Shown here piece by piece: positions 57,112-64,000 of a stretch of 64,000 nt of DNA; the first letter of the stretch is position 1; every line of letters begins with the position of its first letter. Position numbers and translations under genes: made by a program. The DNA is taken from positions 130,809 to 194,808 of the forward strand of contig CAZCVI010000006.1 of assembly GCA_964502145.1 (NCBI GenBank), written 5' to 3'. The notes under the pieces were generated by a model. That model did not search any database. It had not been told where the DNA came from and worked only from the letters and a program-made list of their open reading frames with translations. This stretch comes from CAZCVI01 sp964502145. Its GTDB lineage: Bacteria; Acidobacteriota; Aminicenantia; UBA2199.

Positions 57112-57120
57112 TGGTATAAT
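57112..57120 (+). promoter_or_regulatory. Extended -10 box TGGTATAAT
   Basis: TATAAT at 57115-57120 preceded by TGG. Seven nt separate it from the ATG at 57128, so the transcript would be leaderless or nearly so. No -35 was found. Confidence 0.5.
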
Positions 57121-57127
57121 AACATAC

Positions 57128-58591
57128 ATGAATAAAGCAGCCACTATCGCAGACAATAAACATCACTATCAAGAAATATACCAACAATTAAAATGGCTAT
57201 CCCCAGCCCAAGCACGCAAAGCAGAAAAAGAACGGCAGATTTTATTAACCTATCTCGCCACTGCTGGAGTCACCACCGATTACCATCAAACCAAACTCGA
57301 TTGCCGCTCCCTTTCCCCTGGCTGCCGCAGTTGTGGTGCAGGAACATGGTCCTGTCTATTTATCAATGGCATTTGCAATTGCCGTTGTTTCTATTGCCCC
57401 ACTACCCAGCATGAAACAGGAGTTCCCACTACCAGTTCGCTTCTTTTTCCTAACGTGGTTGATTATCTCCAGTACCTTGAATACTTTAAATTTAAAGGCG
57501 TTGGGCTCAGTGGTGGCGAACCTCTGTTAACCTTTGACACCACCCTGCTTTACCTCACCGAAATCAAGAAAAAATTCGCCCAGAACATCCATGTCTGGCT
57601 CTATACCAACGGCACCAAAGTCACCGAACCAATTCTCCAGCAATTAAAAGAGGCTGGACTCGATGAAATCCGTTTCGACCTCAGCGCCAATGCCTATAAT
57701 CTCGAAAACGTCACACTCGCCGCCCAGTATATCCCTACTATCACCGTCGAAATTCCTGCCATTCCCGAAGATTACCCGATATTAACTGCCACACTCATGC
57801 CCATGAAAGAAGCCGGTGTTCATTTCTTGAACTTACATCAAATGCGCGTCACCCCCCACAATTACCACGAATTTGTTAAACGGAACTATACCTTCTTGCA
57901 TGGACCTAAACTCTCAATCTTGGAATCAGAACTAACCGCCCTGCGTGTCTTACAGTACAGTGTGGCAAACGCCATCGCTTTACCCATTAATTATTGTTCC
58001 TCTATTTACCGCAATCGCTTCCAAGCCTATGCCGTCCGCAAACGCCACGCTGAATGCATTTGCAAACCATACGAAGAGATCACCCTTACCGGAATGATCC
58101 GCACCCTGTGGCTGAAAGCCCATGAAAAGAGTCTTAACCCATTGATAGAAAAATTAATAAGCCACAACTACGACTCTGCCCTGTGGCTGTGGGATAAAAC
58201 AACCAAAACCCTCTTTTTTCACGCCTCATTATATAAAGCGATTTATGAATGGATATATGAATGTATATATATATCGAAAGATTTTAGCAATGGGGATATC
58301 TCCCTTGGTCTCAGGTACCATATTTCCCGCATTCTTTCTCAAGTCACCTACAGAAACCCCTTCTTGGAAATTCAATTACCTTCAGGAAAAAAGCTGATCA
58401 TTGAACGTCAACCCGTTTCCCCAGAGATACTATTCAGTGATGTCGAAGTTATGCATGCCTTTTGGCAAATGTTTTTAGCGCCCATTCCTATCCCTAACCC
58501 AGAAGCAGAATCCCTCCTTAAACTTATCCCAGAGGCAGAGATACTCATTGATTGTGAACGTATCCCCCAGGGTTTGCAGGCATATTATTGA
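57128..58591 (+). CDS. Radical SAM protein, function unknown
   Basis: 487 aa. Cluster motif C83-x3-C87-x2-C90 within INGICNCRCFYCP, preceded by three extra cysteines C66, C69 and C76 (SPGCRSCGAGTWSC) that could bind a second cluster or metal. GLSGGEPLL provides the GGE SAM-binding motif, followed by WLYTNG and DEIRFDLSA strands. The first 300 residues resemble PFL-activase-like/general radical SAM proteins; the last 180 residues are not recognised. The start at 57128 is the first ATG after the -10 box. It is unlike the embedded NRPS rSAM units (no B12-like part, GGE rather than DD motif). It could act as a tailoring enzyme, but proximity is the only evidence. Its stop overlaps the convergent rlmN by 7 bp. 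Confidence 0.8.
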   Translation: MNKAATIADNKHHYQEIYQQLKWLSPAQARKAEKERQILLTYLATAGVTTDYHQTKLDCRSLSPGCRSCGAGTWSCLFINGICNCRCFYCPTTQHETGVPTTSSLLFPNVVDYLQYLEYFKFKGVGLSGGEPLLTFDTTLLYLTEIKKKFAQNIHVWLYTNGTKVTEPILQQLKEAGLDEIRFDLSANAYNLENVTLAAQYIPTITVEIPAIPEDYPILTATLMPMKEAGVHFLNLHQMRVTPHNYHEFVKRNYTFLHGPKLSILESELTALRVLQYSVANAIALPINYCSSIYRNRFQAYAVRKRHAECICKPYEEITLTGMIRTLWLKAHEKSLNPLIEKLISHNYDSALWLWDKTTKTLFFHASLYKAIYEWIYECIYISKDFSNGDISLGLRYHISRILSQVTYRNPFLEIQLPSGKKLIIERQPVSPEILFSDVEVMHAFWQMFLAPIPIPNPEAESLLKLIPEAEILIDCERIPQGLQAYY

Positions 58592-59637
58592 TTTTTTTCT
58601 AGCTTTTTACTTTCTTTTAACAGTCCACAGGCCGCTGCAATGTCTTGGCCCCGGGCTTTGCGTATCCAATAAAAAACCCGGGCCTCTTCCAAAATAGTAC
58701 GAAAAACATCTATCTCTTCTTGTTCCGGTGGTAACCATGTGTAATAGGGCGAAGGGTTGTAAGGGATTAGATTGATCTTACAATGCAAATCTTTCACAAA
58801 ACCAACCAATGAATGCGCATCTTCCCGCGACACATTTACCCCCCGGATCATGATATATTCAAAGAATATAGGCAGTCCTTCCCGTTCTGAAAATGTTTGT
58901 ACACTTTTTTTAAGCATTTCCAATGGATATATTTTATTGATCGGCATCAATGCCGAGCGTTTTTTGTTGTCCCCGCTATGCAACGAGACAGACAGGCGCA
59001 ATCCTTGTTTGTCCTCGATTAATCGTTCTATTCCCGGAACCACACCGCAGGTTGAAAGGGAAATCTTCCGCTTTGCAATAGCCAAACCCTGCGCGTCACG
59101 TAAAATGGTTACCGCTCCTTTCAGGTTGTCATAATTATCCAATGGCTCCCCAGTTCCCATAAATACCACGTTGGATACCTTTCCAGTTCCCATCAAATCA
59201 TCTACCATAGTCACTTGATTGACCATCTCTCCTACCGTCAGATTACGGACAAACCCGCCCCGGCCACTTACACAGAACAAACAACCAAATTTGCAACCCA
59301 CCTGCGAAGAGACACACACCGTACCCCGTTGGTCTTCTGGGATATACACGCATTCAATATTTTCTTCCTCTTTCCCTGCAACCAGAGAAATGGCAAATTT
59401 CTGCGTTCCATCTTGTGATATCTCCCGTTTCTTAGCAGTCAGGTTTGATACGTAAAATTGTTCCGTCATAAATCTCTGCACGGTTTTCGGAATCCCTGGT
59501 ATACTGAAAAAATCATTGCAACCCTTCTTATAAATTGCTTTGAATATTTCCCGTGAATGGCACTCTTTGAAGCCCTTTTCTAGCAACAATCCATTTAGTT
59601 CTTCCCGTGTTAGTGCTTTGATATCATATTTTTTCAT
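58585..59637 (-). CDS. rlmN: 23S rRNA/tRNA adenine C2-methyltransferase RlmN
   Basis: 350 aa, close to the usual length. It methylates C2 of A2503 in 23S rRNA and A37 in some tRNAs using two SAM molecules. Seen: radical SAM motif C115-x3-C119-x2-C122 (VGCKFGCLFC), the GTGEPLDNYDN SAM loop (GTG where GMG is common), STCGVVPGI, SLHSGDNKKRSALMPINK, and the C-terminal catalytic cysteine C337 in RGQDIAAACG. Housekeeping gene. Convergent with the radical SAM gene and 39 bp downstream of the ATPase gene on the same strand. Confidence 0.95.
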   Translation of the reverse strand: MKKYDIKALTREELNGLLLEKGFKECHSREIFKAIYKKGCNDFFSIPGIPKTVQRFMTEQFYVSNLTAKKREISQDGTQKFAISLVAGKEEENIECVYIPEDQRGTVCVSSQVGCKFGCLFCVSGRGGFVRNLTVGEMVNQVTMVDDLMGTGKVSNVVFMGTGEPLDNYDNLKGAVTILRDAQGLAIAKRKISLSTCGVVPGIERLIEDKQGLRLSVSLHSGDNKKRSALMPINKIYPLEMLKKSVQTFSEREGLPIFFEYIMIRGVNVSREDAHSLVGFVKDLHCKINLIPYNPSPYYTWLPPEQEEIDVFRTILEEARVFYWIRKARGQDIAAACGLLKESKKLEKNQ

Positions 59638-59676
59638 CCCGTTTTTTCTTATTATTATTGGAGGGGAAGCCTGCCC

Positions 59677-60561
59677 TCAGCATTTTTTCAAATAGGTTTG
59701 GATCGCGTTCCAAATTGCTGCCGGGGATAATTTCATATGATGCCCATGCATGTTAAAAGTGGCTTTATTTTGCTTGGCAAATAGTCTTATCCAGCGTCGT
59801 AATTTTTTTTTGAAAGAAACCCCGCGTTCTTCCAACGATTGATTCGCGATTCGTCCTGCTAAAAAAACCAGCAGTGAATAGGGGAGTGGGAGAAGCATAA
59901 TTTTTTTTAATAATAGCTCTTTCTCATCGAAATTGGACTTCAGCCACAGCCGGTCATATTCATCCAGGCGACGTTCAAACTCATCCAGAATCTGGTGCCG
60001 CGTTAACGTCGGTATACCCAACACATCCAATTTTAACCAGGAGTTCCCGTATGATTTCCCTCCCATTAAAACAGGCATGGTATTATGCTTGTGTACAGAA
60101 GTGCAAATCAATGAGAAATGCGGGTTTTCAGTCATGGCATGCAAGTCATCGAAAAAATGTTTATCATATTTTGGGTCCAATTTTTTATTGCCCAGTAAAA
60201 CATCATAATATCCCAATAGCAATAAATAATGTGTTCCCGGATGCCCCGCCCTGTTAAACAATTGTTGCAACCCTGTTGCAACCTCATCGCCCAGTTGCAG
60301 TTGTCCTTGAATTTCATGAATAAGGCCGCTATAATCTGCCGTGAAGGATTTTAAATTCACTGCTATTGTTTTAACCCCCGGTATCACACACCCCTGAATA
60401 TCAATCAGGAGACGTAACTTACCGCTTCCCCGTGGGCCAATCACATTGATTGATTGATGTTTTGTAGTGGCCAAACGGATAATCTCCGAAGTCAATTCTG
60501 GACGTAAACAATGCCGTAAATCGAATGCTTCATGTACTGATGATATTAATTCGTTGCTCAT
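59677..60561 (-). CDS. P-loop ATPase-like protein (ORC/STAND-type), unknown role
   Basis: 294 aa. Walker A-like GPRGSGKLR (G42-K48) has Leu49 where Ser/Thr normally coordinates Mg2+, and the Walker B region YLLLLGYYD is degenerate. Length and layout (N-terminal P-loop, helical C-terminal end) fit small ORC/Cdc6-like or STAND ATPases. ATPase activity may be weak or lost. Probably co-transcribed with rlmN (39-bp gap). Confidence 0.6.
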   Translation of the reverse strand: MSNELISSVHEAFDLRHCLRPELTSEIIRLATTKHQSINVIGPRGSGKLRLLIDIQGCVIPGVKTIAVNLKSFTADYSGLIHEIQGQLQLGDEVATGLQQLFNRAGHPGTHYLLLLGYYDVLLGNKKLDPKYDKHFFDDLHAMTENPHFSLICTSVHKHNTMPVLMGGKSYGNSWLKLDVLGIPTLTRHQILDEFERRLDEYDRLWLKSNFDEKELLLKKIMLLPLPYSLLVFLAGRIANQSLEERGVSFKKKLRRWIRLFAKQNKATFNMHGHHMKLSPAAIWNAIQTYLKKC

Positions 60562-60631
60562 GGTATATAATTATCATAATTTGCAGAAATATGCAACATA
60601 TTTAATAATTCTAATTCTACCACCACCTTAA

Positions 60632-60772
60632 TGAGAGTTATGGGAAGTATGGGAGTCATGGGAATTATGCGAGTTATGGGAGTTATGCGAATTATGGGAT
60701 AATCATAAATATTCCCATTCCTCCCATACTTCCCATACTTCCCAGACTTCCCATTCCTCCCATAACTCCCAC
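60632..60772. repeat. 9-bp-unit inverted-repeat element, ATGGGAGTT family
   Basis: Left arm 60632-60699: seven to eight 9-bp units of the ATGGGANTT type. Right arm 60712-60772: seven units of the complementary TCCCATANN type. A 12-nt A/T-rich loop separates them, giving a hairpin with stems of about 60 bp. The unit is the same as the in-frame repeats of seven NRPS A domains (ACTCCCATA is the complement of TATGGGAGT). The rest of the 60562-60921 gap holds only the promoter below. Confidence 0.85.
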
Positions 60773-60818
60773 GTGCTTTTACCATAAAAGCATTTAATCG
60801 CATACAGAAGTATCCATT

Positions 60819-60849
60819 TTGTCCACTACCATACGTAATACAGTATAGT
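60819..60849 (+). promoter_or_regulatory. Candidate promoter TTGTCC-19-TATAGT
   Basis: -35-like TTGTCC at 60819-60824 and -10-like TATAGT at 60844-60849; spacer slightly long. A Shine-Dalgarno AGGAGG at 60909-60914 follows before ATG 60922. Confidence 0.4.
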
Positions 60850-60921
60850 GATCTCAAACGCTTGGATTTCTTGAAGATGAGATACATCTAGATCAGAAAC
60901 AACCAATTAGGAGGTTAAAAA

Positions 60922-62673
60922 ATGAAAAAAAAATCGATGACCGTATTATTCTTGGTCAGTCTCTTAGTCATATTTATCTTGCTTCCCGGTAATGCATTGC
61001 ATGCATCTCTAGTTGATGACTGGAAATCCCTTTTGGAACCCATTAATCCAGATTTTACCGCCTATATGAAGTCCTTAAAACAGGACCAGAAAGTTAGCGG
61101 TTCGGAATTTTTCAATCAGCTCGGTTATATCCCCCCCCCATTAAAATTATCCCATGTCAAAGGCGTGATCGATGAAGCCGTTAATACAACCTATCCCGCT
61201 TATTATGATTTACGCACTTTAGGAAGAGTCAGCCCAATGAAGGATCAGGGGCGCTATTTTAGTTGTTGGGCTTTCGCTTCCTATGCCTCGCTTGAATCCT
61301 GCTTGTTACCACAAGAGATAGTCGATTTTTCCGAGTGGCATCTCAACATCGAACATGGCTTTGATTATGGTTTGTATGAGGGTGGCAATGCGATAGTCAC
61401 TGGCGCTTACCTTCTTCGTTGGAGCGGCCCCGTGTTTGAAAGTATTGTGCCTTATCCCTACAGTAGTAAATTAAGCAGTGTTATGCGGGATTTTCCCGTT
61501 GCCAAACATGTCCAGCAAGTCATCTCTTTACCAGAACGTACTGGCCCCTTGGATAACAATACCATTAAATACTTTGTCACCAACTATGGCCCCGTTGATT
61601 TTGCCATGTGTTTTTGGGAAGGTGCAAACTGGGATAACTTTACTTATTATGATCCCAAAACTCAACCCCAGAATCATCGTCTTGCCATTTGTGGTTGGGA
61701 TGATAATTTTCCTGCTTCCAAGTTTAATACCCCGCCCCCTGGCAATGGTGCATTTATTGTCAAGAATAGTTGGGGCATTGGTTTTGGCGAACGTGGATAT
61801 TGGTATATCTCGTATTATGAGATGTCTATACAAGAGTTAACCTCTTACAATAAAACTGAATCCGTGGAAAACTATGATTATATATATCAATATGACATGT
61901 TAGGTCGTTCTACTACCTGGGGTGAACGTGATTCTTTTGGAGCCAATGTATTTACTGCCATTAGTGCCCATCCATTGGAAGCAGTAGGGTTTTTTGTTAA
62001 TGATTCCAATGTTTACTACGAGATCAGTGTCTATAAAAATCTTTCCCCAACCCCTACCGCGCCTATAGATGGAGTACTGGCTGCATATAAAAGCGGTACG
62101 CTTATTTATCCTGGCTTTTTTACTATCCCATTAGATACTTTGGTACCGCTGCAACCCGGCGAGAAGTTTTCTGTGGTTGTGAGTTGGCACAATCCCGCTT
62201 ATCCCCGTGCTGTTTCTATTGAAATGCCCATTCCCAAACATAATTCCAAATCAGTTGCCAATCCCGGTGAAAGTTATATCAGTCTTGATGGCAGCAATTG
62301 GCGCGACCTCACAGAATTATTCCCCAATTCCAATGTCTGTATTAAAGCGTATACCCAGTTCCCCAGGTTAGATGTCCAGTTATCCGTCCATAGGCAGGTA
62401 TACAACTCCTGGCTCATCTCCCGGGTGGGTGCAATTATCTCCTTTTCCGTCCCTGATTTAAATAAATCCGCCGCTTCTTTTATCAAGATTTATCGCAGTG
62501 AAAATGGCGGCCCGTACAATGAAATTAGGTCCATTCCCGTTTCACAAATCACCAATAACCAGTACTCTTTTTCCGACAGATATCTCGACACCGTATTAAA
62601 GTATGCCTATCGTGTCGTCGTATATAACGAAACCCAACTCGTCTTAGGAAAATCCATCGACATTATTATCTAG
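60922..62673 (+). CDS. Exported C1A (papain-like) peptidase with lectin-like domain
   Basis: 583 aa. Residues 1-29 are a Sec signal. A short propeptide-like segment leads to the catalytic domain: YDLRTLGRVSPMKDQG with oxyanion Gln109, SCWAFAS with Cys115, NHRLAICGWDD with His252, and FIVKNSWG with Asn282, the full papain set. The next segment (about 320-480: DSFGANVFTA, YYEISVYKN, LVPLQPGEKFSVVV, GESYISLDG) matches the lectin-like domain found after bacterial C1 peptidases; the end (about 485-583) is a fibronectin-like or adhesion-type tail. Probably secreted or surface-bound, degrading proteins. Eleven bases separate it from the next gene, so the two form an operon. Confidence 0.9.
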   Translation: MKKKSMTVLFLVSLLVIFILLPGNALHASLVDDWKSLLEPINPDFTAYMKSLKQDQKVSGSEFFNQLGYIPPPLKLSHVKGVIDEAVNTTYPAYYDLRTLGRVSPMKDQGRYFSCWAFASYASLESCLLPQEIVDFSEWHLNIEHGFDYGLYEGGNAIVTGAYLLRWSGPVFESIVPYPYSSKLSSVMRDFPVAKHVQQVISLPERTGPLDNNTIKYFVTNYGPVDFAMCFWEGANWDNFTYYDPKTQPQNHRLAICGWDDNFPASKFNTPPPGNGAFIVKNSWGIGFGERGYWYISYYEMSIQELTSYNKTESVENYDYIYQYDMLGRSTTWGERDSFGANVFTAISAHPLEAVGFFVNDSNVYYEISVYKNLSPTPTAPIDGVLAAYKSGTLIYPGFFTIPLDTLVPLQPGEKFSVVVSWHNPAYPRAVSIEMPIPKHNSKSVANPGESYISLDGSNWRDLTELFPNSNVCIKAYTQFPRLDVQLSVHRQVYNSWLISRVGAIISFSVPDLNKSAASFIKIYRSENGGPYNEIRSIPVSQITNNQYSFSDRYLDTVLKYAYRVVVYNETQLVLGKSIDIII

Positions 62674-62684
62674 GAGAAAATAGG

Positions 62685-63650
62685 ATGAAAAAAAATCGCT
62701 TGAGACAAATAATAGTCGTGTCGTTATTGTTAGTGATTGCTTTACCCGTTATGACCCTTCTTGGCACAAGCAGTCCAGCCAATCCTGGAGCCGATGTCAC
62801 CCAGGCCGAAAAATTGATTGAAAAAGCCAAACACCAGTTCGGCCTAGTAAACGATTACCCCGCCGCATTAAAATTTATTGATGCAGCCATCCTTGAAGCA
62901 GAAACCCCTGCTATCAAGGCCGAAGCACTCATCAATAAAGCCTATATATTCTTCCTCATGAGAAAAAAAATTACCGCGTATAAACCGCTAATGGATGAAG
63001 CGTTACTCAACAATCCAGACCTAAAAACAGACGCGCTGTATTACCATAAAACCTTCGTGGGGATGTTTAGCCTCTTGAAAAGTAAACCTGTTGATTTTCT
63101 AGCGCAAGTTCAATTAAAGACCACTGAGGTCAAGGAATACAAACATCCCAAGCGGAAAAAGTTTTTTGTAAAAGTGGGTGCCTCCTCCGCCATATCTCTG
63201 GATCAACGATTCCGGGACATTTATTCTTTCGGTCACATTTTACCCCGCTTTGGTCTTGGATATATGCCCGGTAAACTGGTATACATTTGGGCCGATTTCA
63301 AATTTTTTACAGCCTCCAGTATGATTCCCGATACCGATATCACCACCACCACCACCCAGCGTTTTTTGTCTGGTGGAATTGGCTTTTTCGGACACATTTC
63401 CAAGAAACTTGATTTTAAAGTTGAATTGGGATTGGTTAATCACGCGTACAAGGAGGAAGCAATGGATATTACAGTATCTGGTTCTCTCGGTGGATATAAC
63501 TTGGATAGTGCTTTGCTCTATAGTATTGGCAGATTCTTCTATATTGAAGCCTCCATTGGCATCCGTTCTGGGAAGAAAGGTGGTTTTCTCCCTGGACAGT
63601 TAAAAAGTGATGGGCTCCACACTGGTCTCTGTCTTGAATATAGATTTTAA
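62685..63650 (+). CDS. Probable outer-membrane protein with TPR-like N-terminal part
   Basis: 321 aa, Shine-Dalgarno GGAG at 62673-62676. Signal peptide at 1-27. Residues about 38-130 are helical, resembling one or two TPR-like repeats (AEKLIEKAKHQFGLVNDYPAALKFIDAAI). From about 160 the protein turns into alternating beta-strands (FFVKVGASSAIS, LPRFGLGYMPG, FLSGGIGFFGH, LDFKVELGLV, YIEASIGIRSG) and ends in LCLEYRF, with the terminal Phe typical of outer-membrane barrels. Role unknown; cotranscription with the C1 peptidase suggests a surface or export partner. Confidence 0.75.
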   Translation: MKKNRLRQIIVVSLLLVIALPVMTLLGTSSPANPGADVTQAEKLIEKAKHQFGLVNDYPAALKFIDAAILEAETPAIKAEALINKAYIFFLMRKKITAYKPLMDEALLNNPDLKTDALYYHKTFVGMFSLLKSKPVDFLAQVQLKTTEVKEYKHPKRKKFFVKVGASSAISLDQRFRDIYSFGHILPRFGLGYMPGKLVYIWADFKFFTASSMIPDTDITTTTTQRFLSGGIGFFGHISKKLDFKVELGLVNHAYKEEAMDITVSGSLGGYNLDSALLYSIGRFFYIEASIGIRSGKKGGFLPGQLKSDGLHTGLCLEYRF

Positions 63651-63741
63651 GTCGTTATTTAGCCTATAATCCCTGTTCTTTCGGCCTAAATCCACCATCA
63701 AATTCTAAAAAACAAGTGGATGACATAAACAACGTCGATGA

Positions 63742-63803
63742 GATGGACAATATGGACCAAAAATGAACCCATTTTTTTGTCCACATTGTCCATTTAGTCC
63801 ATA
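63742..63803. repeat. 9-bp-unit hairpin element, ATGGAC variant (copy 5)
   Basis: ATGGACAAT-ATGGACC units, an A/T-rich centre, and TTGTCCACA-TTGTCCATT-TAGTCCATA in inverse orientation. Same 9-bp architecture as copies 1-4 with a slightly different unit. The rest of the 63651-63914 gap shows nothing else. Confidence 0.7.
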
Positions 63804-63914
63804 TCGTACACAATAATTTTAAATAAAAGGCAAAGTAGAGGAGAACTTGGACATTTTACCATTGCAATGAGATACTTCAGGATGGCAGTGACACGTTTCA
63901 CTCTTGAAAGTGAA

Positions 63915-64000
63915 GACTTTACCGTAACATTTAAAGATTGCACCGCAACATTTAAAGAGTGTACCGCAACATTTAAAGAGTGTACCGCAACATTTAAAGA
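63915..64000. repeat. 21-bp tandem array, runs off the window end
   Basis: Four units of 21 bp, consensus GAGTGTACCGCAACATTTAAA (63915, 63936, 63957, 63978), continuing beyond the window. The phase CATTTAAAGATTGCACC at 63948 onward (unit 2) matches the reverse complement of the array at 560-811 (CATTTAATGATTGCACC). Confidence 0.85.

Overview
This 64 kb window is dominated by one nonribosomal peptide synthetase (NRPS) locus of about 47 kb, made of two adjacent genes on the + strand (6362-37858, 10,498 aa; 37860-53693, 5,277 aa). Flanking genes point to an uncultured Gram-negative-type bacterium: lipoproteins, a Tat-like signal, an outer-membrane-barrel-like C-terminus and a secreted papain-type protease. 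The pairing of 6-bladed beta-propeller lipoproteins with a membrane-anchored redoxin, next to giant NRPS genes, would fit Candidatus Aminicenantes or a relative. That taxonomic guess is inference only.

Layout. 1-1137: repeats (a 9-bp-unit hairpin element and a 21-bp tandem array), no convincing gene. 1138-1542: small Tat-type exported protein (TIGR04076-like). 1770-3973: possible tiny ORF coupled to a large secreted protein of unknown function. 4187-5938: AAA-ATPase-like/PD-(D/E)XK nuclease family protein. 5939-6361: hairpin element, promoter and a terminator-like leader hairpin before the NRPS. 6362-53693: NRPS. 53836-56991: two paralogous beta-propeller lipoproteins, the first followed by a redoxin and the second by a truncated redoxin remnant. 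57128-58591: stand-alone radical SAM protein. 58585-60561 (minus strand): rlmN and a P-loop ATPase. 60562-60921: a long hairpin element built of 9-bp units. 60922-63650: exported C1 peptidase plus a probable outer-membrane protein. The window ends in another 21-bp array.

The assembly line has 13 modules. By eye-aligned 10-residue specificity codes, module 2 matches Pro, module 7 matches Thr exactly, module 8 is Cys-like, modules 4 and 11 are Tyr-like and module 12 is Val/Ile/Leu-like; the rest are unassigned. Module 5 has an epimerase. Module 13 has a methyltransferase inside its A domain and ends in a thioesterase whose nucleophile is Cys (GHCIG). Chain initiation is unclear because module 1 starts with a complete C domain. 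Module 9 is split between the two proteins, with C on the first and A-PCP on the second.

The most unusual feature is a pair of embedded radical SAM/B12-like enzymes of about 530 residues. One sits inside the proline A domain of module 2, between core motifs a2 and a3. The other sits between A and PCP of module 1, flanked by what look like remnants of a second, deleted A domain. The same a2-a3 loop carries the methyltransferase in module 13 and, in seven other A domains, in-frame Thr-Pro-Ile repeats. Those repeats have the same 9-bp unit as the intergenic hairpin element at 60632-60772. The a2-a3 loop therefore looks like a recurrent insertion site, and the radical SAM domains are candidates for on-line C-methylation or other radical chemistry on Pro or a neighbouring residue.

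No tRNA, rRNA, CRISPR array, transposase, MbtH-like protein, phosphopantetheinyl transferase or exporter was seen in the window.
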